Source of the DNA: Bacillota bacterium
Lineage (GTDB): Bacteria; Bacillota; Clostridia; Acetivibrionales; DTU013
Assembly (NCBI GenBank): GCA_023435925.1
Contig: JAEZLF010000285.1
Span: 1-38,658, forward strand
DNA length: 38,658 nucleotides
Reading direction: 5' to 3'
Positions 16,094 to 23,764 of this stretch are shown piece by piece (within the stretch, counting starts at the first letter, position 1; every line of letters starts with the position of its first letter). A model generated the notes under the pieces. It saw only the letters and a program-made list of their open reading frames with translations. It was not told where the DNA came from and ran no database searches. The position numbers and the translations under genes are program-made.

Positions 16094-16178
16094 ATGCAAC
16101 TAAGTAATTCGTGAAGGGTCACATTTACTTTGACAATTGACCCAAAGCCCCATGCACCGATGATATTGCCGCCGCTTC

Positions 16179-16207
16179 TTCACACATACAGCGGGATTTG
16201 ATATACT
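16179..16207 (+). promoter_or_regulatory. Promoter ahead of the AAA ATPase remnant
   Basis: TTCACA (16179-16184), 17 bp, TATACT (16202-16207), followed by a strong GGGGAGAGG ribosome site. It now drives only a truncated frame. Confidence 0.5.
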
Positions 16208-16241
16208 GAAGCTATTATTGGGGAGAGGATGAAGTACTTAG

Positions 16242-16376
16242 ATGAAGCGAAATTATATCAACAGTGTGCGGCTGAGTTCGCCGGTAGACGAGGCCTCCTA
16301 TCTTCACAATCTGCCGGTTGTGCGTCATTTGGCGCATTTCAAAACAGAAGTGACATGTATCCCGAGTCAGCCTTAA
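16242..16376 (+). pseudogene. N-terminal remnant of an AAA-family ATPase
   Basis: A 44-codon frame whose product contains YLHNLPVVRHL followed by FKTEVT, the typical N-terminal lead of predicted AAA ATPases of the COG3910 type, just before where a Walker A motif (FFVGENGSGKST in relatives) should follow. Instead the sequence runs into CIPSQP and a stop, and the DUF2200 gene on the other strand occupies the following DNA. A promoter and GGGGAGAGG precede it, so this looks like the 5' end of a once real gene whose rest has been deleted. The match is from memory of the family and not a search. Confidence 0.6.
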
Positions 16377-16720
16377 CTCCTCAAAACCTTCTCCATTGGT
16401 TTGCCTTTTGCCAATTCATCAACCAGTTTGTCAAGCCAGCGAATCTTCTGCATAAGCTGGTCTTCGACTTCCTCTACGCGAACACCGCAGATTACTCCGG
16501 TGATTTTATGGACGTTTGGGTTCATTTGCGGAGCTTCGGCAAAGAACGTCTCGAAATCAACCTCTTTATCGATTTGCGCACGCAAACCATGCTTGTCATA
16601 TCCGGTCAACCAGCAAATGACCGTATCGACTTCTTCCTTTGTGCGTCCCTTTTTCTCCGCCTTTTGAACATACAAAGGGTATACGCTTGAAAAAGCGGTC
16701 GCAAATATTCTCGGTTTCAT
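16373..16720 (-). CDS. DUF2200 family protein
   Basis: 115 residues with the family's conserved features: an N-terminal ATAFSSVYPLYVQKAEKKGR, the ICWLTGYD segment, FETFFAEAP, ITGVICGVRVEEVEDQLM and the terminal LDKLVDELAKGKPMEKVLR. It is full length. The function of DUF2200 is unknown. It is the last of three overlapping minus-strand genes; its ATG overlaps the stop of the upstream gene (ATGA). The 3' end overlaps the AAA ATPase remnant on the other strand by 4 bp. Confidence 0.93.
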   Translation of the reverse strand: MKPRIFATAFSSVYPLYVQKAEKKGRTKEEVDTVICWLTGYDKHGLRAQIDKEVDFETFFAEAPQMNPNVHKITGVICGVRVEEVEDQLMQKIRWLDKLVDELAKGKPMEKVLRS

Positions 16721-16935
16721 AGCGTTTTCTCTCCTCTCTCCTTTAGTATTTGCTCTTTTTGAACTTGCTCTTTTTCAATAAGCTTAAGCGCAACCTTCAA
16801 AGCAGCAATTCGCCGTTCAAGAAGAGTCTGCTGCGATTTGCCCAGTTTTGTTGCGTCCATCTTTTCACACTTTCGAAGTGTGGACAGCAAGGCACGATGC
16901 GCTTCGTTCAGCTCTTCGCACGTAAATTCCGGCAT
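16717..16935 (-). CDS. Small conserved protein between DUF1801 and DUF2200 genes
   Basis: 72 residues from the ATG at 16935, preceded by GGAGG at 7 nt. It is highly charged and helical (ELNEAHRALLSTLRKCEKMD then a long Lys/Glu-rich helix), without membrane segments. I do not recognise a named domain. It starts 2 nt after the DUF1801 stop and overlaps the DUF2200 start, so the three are one translational unit. This kind of small helical protein is often seen beside DUF2200, but its role is unknown. Confidence 0.8.
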   Translation of the reverse strand: MPEFTCEELNEAHRALLSTLRKCEKMDATKLGKSQQTLLERRIAALKVALKLIEKEQVQKEQILKERGEKTL

Positions 16936-16937
16936 AC

Positions 16938-17342
16938 TCAACCCTCCACCTGTCTCACCCTCCACCGCACGATATCGGTGATGAGTTCATAATCGATCGG
17001 TTTGTCAAGCGGTAGCTGAATAGCTCCCTTGGAAGTCTTATAACCCTTGAGTCGATCCGCAAATATGGACGTAGCTTCGCCGCCGGGGTACAGCCCGATG
17101 TGCTTCTTGAACGCTGCGAAGTGAATGAGGTTTTCTCTCTGCCAGAATGTCGGCATCTGCCATGAGATTTTCTCCGCAGCTTTCGGCGCAGCGTCGCGGA
17201 TAGTTTCGCGGATTCGCTGAAGTAGTGAACGCATTTCTTCCGGCTGAGCGTCGATGTATTCGTCAATGCTGTTTGGTTTTAAACAAAAGTGATCTTGTTC
17301 TGTATTTTTGAACTCACGACCACACTTCGGACATTTCCACAT
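16938..17342 (-). CDS. DUF1801 (YdhG-like) protein with N-terminal zinc-ribbon motif
   Basis: About 134 residues. The N-terminus has a CPKCGREF...DHFC arrangement that could bind a metal. It is followed by a DUF1801 domain (SIDEYIDAQPEEMRSLLQRIRETI, AAEKISWQMPTF, HIGLYPGG, KGAIQLPLDKPI). Related folds include frataxin-like and small iron-associated proteins, but the function is not settled. The ATG at 17342 has AAGGAG 10 nt upstream; a GTG at 17351 is possible but too close to that site. It is the first gene of the three-gene operon. Confidence 0.9.
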   Translation of the reverse strand: MWKCPKCGREFKNTEQDHFCLKPNSIDEYIDAQPEEMRSLLQRIRETIRDAAPKAAEKISWQMPTFWQRENLIHFAAFKKHIGLYPGGEATSIFADRLKGYKTSKGAIQLPLDKPIDYELITDIVRWRVRQVEG

Positions 17343-17375
17343 CTTACTCACACTCCTTAATCGTTACTTTAAAGG

Positions 17376-17501
17376 TGTCACCTGTTTGCTCTACTGTATC
17401 GCCTGCTTACCCTACTGTGTCGCCTGCTTACCCTACTGTGTCATCGGCTTGCTCAGCTGTGTCACCGGCTTGCTCAGCTGTGTCACCGGCTTGCTTGCTG
17501 A
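17376..17501. repeat. 21-bp tandem repeat in the leader of the DUF1801 operon
   Basis: Six exact-length 21-bp units (17376, 17397, 17418, 17439, 17460, 17481), close to TGTCACCGGCTTGCTCAGCTG. They lie between a strong minus-strand promoter and the DUF1801 gene, so they are probably transcribed as leader RNA. The period of 21 keeps all frames. Confidence 0.93.
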
Positions 17502-17542
17502 TTTTAGCACGAATGTCATTGCAAAGCATCTCTTTCATGGAG

Positions 17543-17571
17543 ATTATACCAATTTGATACCCATACAGCAA
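17543..17571 (-). promoter_or_regulatory. Promoter of the DUF1801-DUF2200 operon
   Basis: On the minus strand TTGCTG (17571-17566), 17 bp, perfect TATAAT (17548-17543). The mRNA leader would be about 190 nt and include the 21-bp array. Confidence 0.7.
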
Positions 17572-17631
17572 CGACTGCAATCAGGTTATTCAACAGACAA
17601 AAATCAATCATTATACAAGTAATAGTTATGA

Positions 17632-19845
17632 CTAAAACCGTTTTTTGTAAAGTATGGCAATCGAAAGGCCAACAATCAACACGATACCGGAAATGCCTAA
17701 AATGATATATGACTCACTCGAAATAGCAGTTGCTTCGTTTCCCACATACTCTCCTTTTCCATTGGGTGGAGTCATATTTTGACCGTTTCCACCTTGAGGA
17801 AAATCCTGCTGTCCGTTGCCTTGCGGAATTTCGGGTGCGTTACCGCCATTTTGGGGAAATGGACCAGTTGGTCGCTGTTGATTGTTATTCGTCGGTGCTT
17901 GACCACGCATTCCGCTGTTCTGATCACCAGGCTTATTCATTCCGCCGCCCATACTATTGTTCATACTGCCCATATCAGGAATGCTGATATGAGATGCATC
18001 AACTAAGGTATCTTTTGACTGTTCCTCCGAAGTCGCCGAAATGGTACCGGTAAGCTGACCGGTTACGCTTTTTGCACGAAGCAAACAAAACTCTTTAAGA
18101 GTATCAATACCTGCTTCAAATTCCTCATACGTGCAGAATTTCGTTGGGTCACTTTCTACGAAAGGTGCAATCATTGTCTTTACAGAATCTATCATTTGCG
18201 CAAAGTATCCACTGTCAAAGTAATCAGAAATAAACTCTGCAAAATACTGATGGTACAGTTCTGTATATTCCTCGCTCTCGAAAATCCAACTGAGCATAGG
18301 TCGTGAATCTGTTGTTCCGCCGGAGACCGGAGAGTCAATGGGATAATTAACAAGGCCCGTAGCATCCGAACCGCCGACAAATCCACCGTAAGCAAGGTTA
18401 TAATCCCAAGGAATCAATGAAAGCTGACCGTCTTCTTCATACAGGTAATAGTTGTGAATCATTGAACCGGTATAACTATCGAAATTGCAGACAAAATTGT
18501 GTACGACAAAATAGCGTATAACTTTCTCAACATTCACAACATCCTCAATGCTGCTATTTTCATTCAGTTGCTTAATCACATCAATCAAGCGGTCTTTATC
18601 TGCATCCGTAATGTCGGTTTTGGCATTATCAAAGATATTAGAATAGCTTTCGTACTCGTCATCGGAATAGATGAGCGAAACGTCCGAACTTCCCATGCCG
18701 CCCATTCTACCGCCGTTTTCAGGAGCTCCGTTCATTCCACCGAAGAAATTTCCGCCGTTCATATCGGGTGGCGGTGCCATTCCCCCTTGACCAAAACCAC
18801 CGTTTTGCCTCCTAAACAAATAATCCATAAGTTCCATTACGGTTTTACCATTAAGGAAGGTTTCAGTATCCTTTGCGCTATCCAATGCTGTAAGCATAGC
18901 TTCAGCGTTGTCGTAACCGAGCAGTTCAGCTAATGACTGTAGCTTGGTATCCTCCAAGGATTGTATCATTGTTTTGATTTGGTCAATGGAAAGCTCCATA
19001 TTTCGAGGATTCATTCCACCGCCCTGCTGCTGACCACCTGGTTGTTGACCCATTCCGTCTAGCCCTCCTTGCTGACCGCCAAATTGCTGTCCACCGCCCG
19101 GAGGTGTTTGCATTCCCATTTCCGGTATAGTCTGTTCCATATTATTGCTGCTATCATTCTCGCTTTCTTGCTCGGCGTCCCACTCTTTCATATCGAATTT
19201 GCCGCCGTTACCTCTGCCGCCGCCCATACTCATACTGTCCGGTTTATAGAGTTCGCCGTAATTGTTACCGAAGTTCCTTTCCAAAAAGGATTCCTCAACG
19301 CCCTCTACCGCAAGGTATAAGCCCCATTCTTCTCCGTTGACCAAGATTTGAACATAGCTGCAAAGAGGTGCATTGACACCGAAATATCCCATCATCTGAT
19401 AAGTCAGAAAATCTTTCATATAGGTGTTATCCTGAATGATATTGTTCAAACTCAGCTTATCTAATCCGTAGTAGGTATTCGTACTGTCATAATGGTCAAA
19501 TTCGATTTTGAAGCTATACCGATTGTTTCCGTAGTTTTGCACTTGTGTCAACGAGGTGTTACCCTTGGCACGAATCGCAACATTTTTATACGCTTCATTG
19601 TCCACAATCACTGTACATTGGGCATATTCTTCATTTGTACAGGTAGTAAGGAATTCATCCCAGTCATCCATAACAATATTTATTGAATGCACGGACGAAG
19701 TGCTGAACAAACGGCTCTCATAACCTTTTACAGTGGAAGCTGGTTTTATTCCAAAACTCTCGGCGTTCATAAACAGTACGGTTAATATAAGCGAAAGAGC
19801 AAGAATGACGCAGCAAATTTTATCAATGTTTTTGTGCGTTGTCAT
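17632..19845 (-). CDS. CotH-type protein kinase, secreted/membrane-anchored
   Basis: 737 residues. An N-terminal hydrophobic signal/anchor lies around residues 13-30 (CCVILALSLILTVLFM), and a C-terminal membrane helix (YIILGISGIVLIVGLSIAIL) with a basic tail closes the chain. The CotH domain is recognised by the early beta-rich part (VAIRAKGNTSL, YSFKIEFDHYD, LDKLSLNNI, NGEEWGLYLAVEGVEESFLERNFG) and the later LIPWDYNLAYGGF. In family members, this last holds the metal-binding Asp. Two Gly/Gln/Met/Pro-rich low-complexity stretches, at roughly 215-290 and 625-700, are inserted. The family includes the spore-coat kinase CotH. AGGAGG 6 nt upstream fixes the start at 19845. It is the last gene of the VTC-DUF4956-CotH operon. 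Confidence 0.92.
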   Translation of the reverse strand: MTTHKNIDKICCVILALSLILTVLFMNAESFGIKPASTVKGYESRLFSTSSVHSINIVMDDWDEFLTTCTNEEYAQCTVIVDNEAYKNVAIRAKGNTSLTQVQNYGNNRYSFKIEFDHYDSTNTYYGLDKLSLNNIIQDNTYMKDFLTYQMMGYFGVNAPLCSYVQILVNGEEWGLYLAVEGVEESFLERNFGNNYGELYKPDSMSMGGGRGNGGKFDMKEWDAEQESENDSSNNMEQTIPEMGMQTPPGGGQQFGGQQGGLDGMGQQPGGQQQGGGMNPRNMELSIDQIKTMIQSLEDTKLQSLAELLGYDNAEAMLTALDSAKDTETFLNGKTVMELMDYLFRRQNGGFGQGGMAPPPDMNGGNFFGGMNGAPENGGRMGGMGSSDVSLIYSDDEYESYSNIFDNAKTDITDADKDRLIDVIKQLNENSSIEDVVNVEKVIRYFVVHNFVCNFDSYTGSMIHNYYLYEEDGQLSLIPWDYNLAYGGFVGGSDATGLVNYPIDSPVSGGTTDSRPMLSWIFESEEYTELYHQYFAEFISDYFDSGYFAQMIDSVKTMIAPFVESDPTKFCTYEEFEAGIDTLKEFCLLRAKSVTGQLTGTISATSEEQSKDTLVDASHISIPDMGSMNNSMGGGMNKPGDQNSGMRGQAPTNNNQQRPTGPFPQNGGNAPEIPQGNGQQDFPQGGNGQNMTPPNGKGEYVGNEATAISSESYIILGISGIVLIVGLSIAILYKKRF

Positions 19846-19859
19846 AGTGTCCCTCCTGA

Positions 19860-20531
19860 TCATCCCATATAGTCGCCGTTATAGCTTACCAATACTGCAC
19901 TGCTTACTCCGTTCATTTCGGAAAGGATATTGATAAAATCGGTATTATCCTCTTTCATACGAACTTCCACACTCAGCTCAATAGCACCCTTTTGAGCGGT
20001 TTTGCTTTTTACAGTGCAACGTGACACCTGCTTTTTAAGGAAGTCCATTGCAAAAACTTCGCTGTCGTGATTCTCACAACGAATCACTACGATGTAGGGG
20101 TTAAGGTGTGCTTTTTTATTGGTAAATACAAGAAGAACAATGCCGATAACTACGCTGCCGAACACAGCAAGCGGAATCATACCTGCTGCTAAAACAATAC
20201 CTACTGCAATTGACCAAAACAAAAAGGCAATGTCAAGAGGTTCTTTAATTGCTGTACGGAAGCGAACGATAGAGAGTGCGCCGACCATACCAAGGGACAG
20301 TACAACATTCGATGTTACCGCTAAAATTACAAGGGTGGAAATCATTGTGAGTGCAACAAGAGTTACTCCGAAAGAGGAGGAATACATAACGCCGGTGAAT
20401 GTCTTTTTATAAATCAAAAAGATAAACATACCGATAGCAAATGCCAAAAGCAGTGCAATTCCCATATCTAAAAGGGATACACTTGTGATGTTCTCCAAAA
20501 AGCCGGACTTGAAAATATCTTTAAAATTCAT
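19860..20531 (-). CDS. DUF4956 polytopic membrane protein
   Basis: 223 residues. Four to five hydrophobic segments lie in the first 145 residues (for example LLDMGIALLLAFAIGMFIFLI), including the family-typical SLGMVGALSIVRFRTAIKEP. A cytosolic domain of about 80 residues follows. AAGGAG at 8 nt supports the ATG. DUF4956 genes are usually found beside VTC-domain and CotH genes, as here: the VTC gene ends 30 bp upstream and the CotH gene starts 14 bp downstream. The function is unknown; context suggests a membrane component acting with the VTC-domain protein. Confidence 0.92.
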   Translation of the reverse strand: MNFKDIFKSGFLENITSVSLLDMGIALLLAFAIGMFIFLIYKKTFTGVMYSSSFGVTLVALTMISTLVILAVTSNVVLSLGMVGALSIVRFRTAIKEPLDIAFLFWSIAVGIVLAAGMIPLAVFGSVVIGIVLLVFTNKKAHLNPYIVVIRCENHDSEVFAMDFLKKQVSRCTVKSKTAQKGAIELSVEVRMKEDNTDFINILSEMNGVSSAVLVSYNGDYMG

Positions 20532-20561
20532 GATATCTACTCCTTAAAAAATAATTTTGTA

Positions 20562-21233
20562 TTAACCGTATATACGGCAAGTGGCATATTTTGAAAATGC
20601 CGATGCGTGTTTCCCTTGAAGCTGTATAATATCTCTGATAACGGAAGGCAAAAATTCGTCCCATTTTACCTCGAGAATTATTGGTGCATCTCCTGCGGGA
20701 ACCGTGATACAGTCGGGATTCAGAAAATCGGTACAAGTCATACCAGTGCGAATGTTATAATCAAGTGTTACCCGCACATTGCCCGGCGCATATCTAAACG
20801 GCTCACGAGTATAGTCTACAATGGTTTTTGGACGCAAACCTTCTATTTTCATCTTACAGACGAGTTCCCGCAAAAGTGGCTTTTCACTGTTCGATAAAGA
20901 ATCAAAACCGACTCCTGCAATCATTTGTGCCTCTTCTATCGAAAGTACAGCCTGTTCTTTGGCACTAATACCGTTTATTTTACTTTTCTTCTCGAGAACT
21001 ATCCATGATGTATCTTCGTTGTAATAACGAATACGGAATTTTTCTCGCATGTTAACGCCATTGATTTTTTCCAGCAGCGCCTTATCCTTCAAATTGTCAA
21101 AATACAGACTGCGAATTTTATACTTACCGTTTATGGCGTGACTGTCCTGCTGCATAACGGCCATAAGACGGGAGCGAAGCGTCAGCATATCTACATAGGA
21201 TATTTCGTGCTTCCATTCGTGTCTAAATTGCAT
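20562..21233 (-). CDS. VTC-domain (polyphosphate polymerase-like) protein
   Basis: 223 residues, essentially one VTC tunnel domain. Basic and acidic positions typical of the triphosphate-tunnel fold are visible: FRHEWKHEIS at the start, YKIRSLYFDN, EKFRIRYYNE, IVLEKKSKINGISAKE and the late ILEVKWDEFLP. Relatives of yeast Vtc4 make polyphosphate from ATP; for these stand-alone bacterial proteins activity is not proven. The start at 21233 is preceded by AAAGGGGTG. It is first in the operon, with its promoter and a response-regulator-type direct repeat immediately upstream. Confidence 0.92.
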   Translation of the reverse strand: MQFRHEWKHEISYVDMLTLRSRLMAVMQQDSHAINGKYKIRSLYFDNLKDKALLEKINGVNMREKFRIRYYNEDTSWIVLEKKSKINGISAKEQAVLSIEEAQMIAGVGFDSLSNSEKPLLRELVCKMKIEGLRPKTIVDYTREPFRYAPGNVRVTLDYNIRTGMTCTDFLNPDCITVPAGDAPIILEVKWDEFLPSVIRDIIQLQGKHASAFSKYATCRIYG

Positions 21234-21263
21234 CAATTTCACCCCTTTCATTATTCTAGGTAT

Positions 21264-21295
21264 AGTATAATTTCAAAACCTTAGTCCTAACTTAG
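21264..21295 (-). promoter_or_regulatory. Promoter of the VTC-DUF4956-CotH operon with two CTAAG boxes
   Basis: Minus strand: CTAAG (21295-21291), 6 bp, CTAAG (21284-21280), 10 bp, TATACT (21269-21264). The 11-bp direct repeat just above a -10 without a good -35 is typical of OmpR-family activator sites. The same geometry is found before the adjacent response-regulator gene. Confidence 0.75.
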
Positions 21296-21296
21296 A

Positions 21297-21330
21297 AAAG
21301 CACCCACAGAAAAAATTCTGTGAGTGCTTT
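21297..21330 (-). terminator. Terminator of the two-component operon
   Basis: A 15-bp stem (21297-21311 with 21316-21330, one wobble) and a short loop, with TTTTCT on the minus strand after it. It directly follows the histidine kinase stop and abuts the next promoter. Confidence 0.85.
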
Positions 21331-21341
21331 GGAGTTTGGTG

Positions 21342-22580
21342 TTAAAATCTTGCTGTAAACATAATTGTATTTGCGTTTTGGTATTCCGCTGTTAACGTTC
21401 CCTTATAGGCTTCTGCAATAGATTTTGCCACCGACAATCCGATCCCGTACCCGCCGGACCTTTGTGTACGTGCTTCATCTGCACGGTAAAATCTATCAAA
21501 TAATTTCTCCGGCGGAATAGGCGGAAGCTGCTCGCAGGTATTACCTATTTGCAGCTTAATTCTTCTGTCATTCTTCACCAGGCTAACATATACAGTGCCG
21601 TTTTCGATTGTGTATTTCACAGCATTGTCCAGTAAAACTGAAATCAACTGAACGATGTGCTCACGATTAGCACGAAACATAATCGATGGTTGTATGTTTT
21701 TCTGTATGGAGATCTCTTTCATCTTAAAAGATTCTGAAAAGTTTTCTGTATACTCCGAGAGCAACTGACTGAGAGATAAATCAGACACCGGAAGTGCTGC
21801 CATATTTTCATCCATACGGGCAAGAGTTAGGAGATTTCTCATTAAATCATTCAGCCTTACCGTCTGTCCTTTAATATTTTTACTCCACTTGTTTTCTCCG
21901 TTGTAAAGCTCCAAAGCCTCAATATTGGATTGTATTATCGCAAGAGGGGTTTTGATTTCGTGTCCGGCATTGGTAACAAACTGCTTTTGCTTTTCTATGT
22001 TTTCGGCAATGGGTTTAATGGCTTTTTTGGAGAGTAATGCGACAAATAAAAGCATAGCAATCCAACATGCTATGCCAATTCCTGCTGACAAAAACAGAAC
22101 TCGCACGTATGAATAGATCTCGCCGGAGGTGTCCAGGAAAACAACAACTTTTCCAAGGCCGCTTCTGCTGTTTCGCACCATATATCGATACTGCTCAATT
22201 TTTCCGGTTGCTTCATTTTGTTCATATATTGCAGATGCCATCTCAATTGCATCTTGCTCACTGAGGGAGGCAAGCCTGCTGACGTCAGCAAACACAATTT
22301 TGCCGTAATTGTCATACCGTATCACAAAGAAATTAGATGACATAAAAATATCGTGTTCGTTTTTCGGGCCATAGACAGGCGGAGGAGACATTTTGTCCGG
22401 TTTCATCGGTATGTTTTCCGGATTTCCCTCATTCTCCGAAATCATCATCAATGTTTTATCAATCTGATTGCTTACAATTACGATATTGACAATGTTAATT
22501 CCGCCAAGCAGCAGCAATATCAGTACAGTAATTGCCGTCATTGCTGTAACAATAAATTTTCTTTGCAGTGTTTTAATCAT
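21342..22580 (-). CDS. Sensor histidine kinase
   Basis: 412 residues. Membrane helices lie at about 12-36 and 162-184, with an extracellular sensing region of about 125 residues between them. The dimerisation/phosphoacceptor box is NAGHEIKTPLA with H207, and the HATPase has the N box (LLDNAVKY) and a glycine-rich GGYGIGLSVAKSI. A full HAMP domain is not evident; the second helix runs into only a short linker. The ATG overlaps the response-regulator stop by 4 bp, so the pair is coupled. Context suggests a cell-envelope signal feeding the VTC/CotH operon. Confidence 0.95.
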   Translation of the reverse strand: MIKTLQRKFIVTAMTAITVLILLLLGGINIVNIVIVSNQIDKTLMMISENEGNPENIPMKPDKMSPPPVYGPKNEHDIFMSSNFFVIRYDNYGKIVFADVSRLASLSEQDAIEMASAIYEQNEATGKIEQYRYMVRNSRSGLGKVVVFLDTSGEIYSYVRVLFLSAGIGIACWIAMLLFVALLSKKAIKPIAENIEKQKQFVTNAGHEIKTPLAIIQSNIEALELYNGENKWSKNIKGQTVRLNDLMRNLLTLARMDENMAALPVSDLSLSQLLSEYTENFSESFKMKEISIQKNIQPSIMFRANREHIVQLISVLLDNAVKYTIENGTVYVSLVKNDRRIKLQIGNTCEQLPPIPPEKLFDRFYRADEARTQRSGGYGIGLSVAKSIAEAYKGTLTAEYQNANTIMFTARF

Positions 22581-23251
22581 TCTTCCACCTCAAGTGTATA
22601 GCCTGTATTCCGCTTGGCTCGAATCACAACATTTGCATTTAAGGCTGCAAGCCTTTTGCGAAGATAGGAGAGATATACCCACACCGTTCCGAGCTCTGCA
22701 TCTGTATCATATCCCCATACCTTTACGAGCAAATCTTCAGTGGAAAGGAAGATGCCTTTGTTTAGCATCAAAAGTTCCATAAGCTTATATTCCAGTTTCG
22801 GTAAGGTGAAGGAATGACCGTTCCCATAAAGCTCATAATTTTGCATATTTAATGTGATGTTTCCTAGACTTAAAATATTAGGCGTATAATTTTCTTTACG
22901 GCGGAGCATTGCACGCACACGGGCAAGTAATTCACCCATTACAAAAGGTTTGGGAAGATAATCGTCTGCTCCCATATCCAAACCTAATATTCTGTCCTCA
23001 ATTTCAGTTTTGGCGGTCAATAGTAAAACAGGAGTGTTATTTCCTTTTCTCCGCAGTGCTTTTAACACCTCAATACCATTCATTTTCGGCATCATAATAT
23101 CCAGTATTATCCCGTCATATTGCTCGGCTTCGGCATAGGCTAATGCTTCCTCGCCGTCGTACACGGCATCAACAGTGTATTTATGATAAGTAAGAATATC
23201 AACAACGGCTTCCGACATACTCAGTTCATCATCCGCATATAAAAGCTTCAT
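22577..23251 (-). CDS. OmpR/PhoB-family response regulator
   Basis: 224 residues. The receiver domain has the acidic pair DDE at 7-9, phosphoacceptor D51 (IILDIMMPKMNG) and the conserved K101 (LPKPF). The C-terminal winged-helix DNA-binding domain includes LPKLEYKLMELLMLNKG and the recognition region VWVYLSYLRKRL. GGAGTG at 6 nt supports the ATG. It is first in the operon, in front of its kinase. The promoter carries a CTTAG direct repeat also seen upstream of the VTC operon, suggesting autoregulation and control of that operon. Confidence 0.96.
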   Translation of the reverse strand: MKLLYADDELSMSEAVVDILTYHKYTVDAVYDGEEALAYAEAEQYDGIILDIMMPKMNGIEVLKALRRKGNNTPVLLLTAKTEIEDRILGLDMGADDYLPKPFVMGELLARVRAMLRRKENYTPNILSLGNITLNMQNYELYGNGHSFTLPKLEYKLMELLMLNKGIFLSTEDLLVKVWGYDTDAELGTVWVYLSYLRKRLAALNANVVIRAKRNTGYTLEVEE

Positions 23252-23275
23252 TTACATCACTCCAATTCATTATAT

Positions 23276-23307
23276 AGTATAATGTCCAAAGCTTAGTTAA
23301 GGCTTAG
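23276..23307 (-). promoter_or_regulatory. Promoter of the response regulator/kinase operon with two CTAAG boxes
   Basis: Minus strand: CTAAG (23307-23303), 6 bp, CTAAG (23296-23292), 10 bp, TATACT (23281-23276). The spacing is identical, base for base, to the promoter at 21264-21295. Confidence 0.75.
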
Positions 23308-23406
23308 AATACATCGTTGTGTCTATGACCTCAATTTTAATTTTTAGCCCGTATCTGCATAGAGCCTTTACAGAAAACCACCGGGTTATGCGTGGCGCTA
23401 TATGTA

Positions 23407-23435
23407 AAATAGTCCACCTAAACGCCGGACTATTT
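23407..23435. terminator. Hairpin with T tract in the gap before the island
   Basis: Perfect 9-bp stem AAATAGTCC (23407-23415) / GGACTATTT (23427-23435), with further T on the plus side. No intact gene ends here. The surrounding 23308-23600 holds only short open frames (one of 45 codons at 23451-23588 on the plus strand, without a ribosome site) that look like debris. Confidence 0.55.
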
Positions 23436-23567
23436 TTGTTAATCTGATATATGTTTAAGATCGGCATCATCTCCGGCAATGGAAAGGGCGAATTTATGCC
23501 AAAAGCTACCACAACGGCACAGGAAGCACAGGCTATGGCATGTCTGATAAAAACCGTCATACAAAAG

Positions 23568-23600
23568 GCAGATGCCATGCGGTTTTGACCGCACGGCATC
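23568..23600 (-). terminator. Original tRNA-Leu terminator, now stranded outside the island
   Basis: A 13-bp stem (23571-23583 with 23588-23600, one G-U) around a 4-nt loop, with TGCCTTTTGT following on the minus strand. It sits 14 bp beyond the left tRNA fragment, where the terminator of the intact tRNA gene would have been before insertion. Confidence 0.7.
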
Positions 23601-23613
23601 CATAACTACCAAA

Positions 23614-23670
23614 AATTTTGGTGCGGATGACAGGACTTGAACCTGCACGCTCGTCGCAATAGATCCTAAA
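23614..23670 (-). repeat. Left attachment repeat: 3' part of tRNA-Leu
   Basis: 57 bp identical to 30326-30382, covering the tRNA 3' end with CCA, T arm, variable arm and part of the anticodon stem and loop. Identity stops abruptly within the anticodon stem. A tRNA fragment without its 5' half is the classic footprint of site-specific integration. Confidence 0.93.
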
Positions 23671-23764
23671 GGTATTGTCACCTCGGTGAAGGATTCGCTC
23701 TCCCAAAGGAGTGAAATTTTCTGCCCAACCGAAACCCCACAGTCATATGGCTTGATACACAGAC

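Noticed and set aside
16229..16690. A longer plus-strand frame starting at 16229 with a good ribosome site
   Set aside because: Most of it runs antisense to the clearly real DUF2200 gene; the shorter frame from 16242 matches an ATPase N-terminus instead.
17428..17538. A 36-codon minus-strand frame whose product has repeated QAGDTAE units over the 21-bp array
   Set aside because: No ribosome site; its ATG lies only 4 nt after the -10 hexamer, so the transcript would probably start inside the start codon. The repeats are better seen as leader DNA.
23451..23588. A 45-codon plus-strand frame between the two-component operon and the island
   Set aside because: No ribosome site and no recognisable domain, and its end overlaps the old tRNA terminator hairpin; treated as debris.
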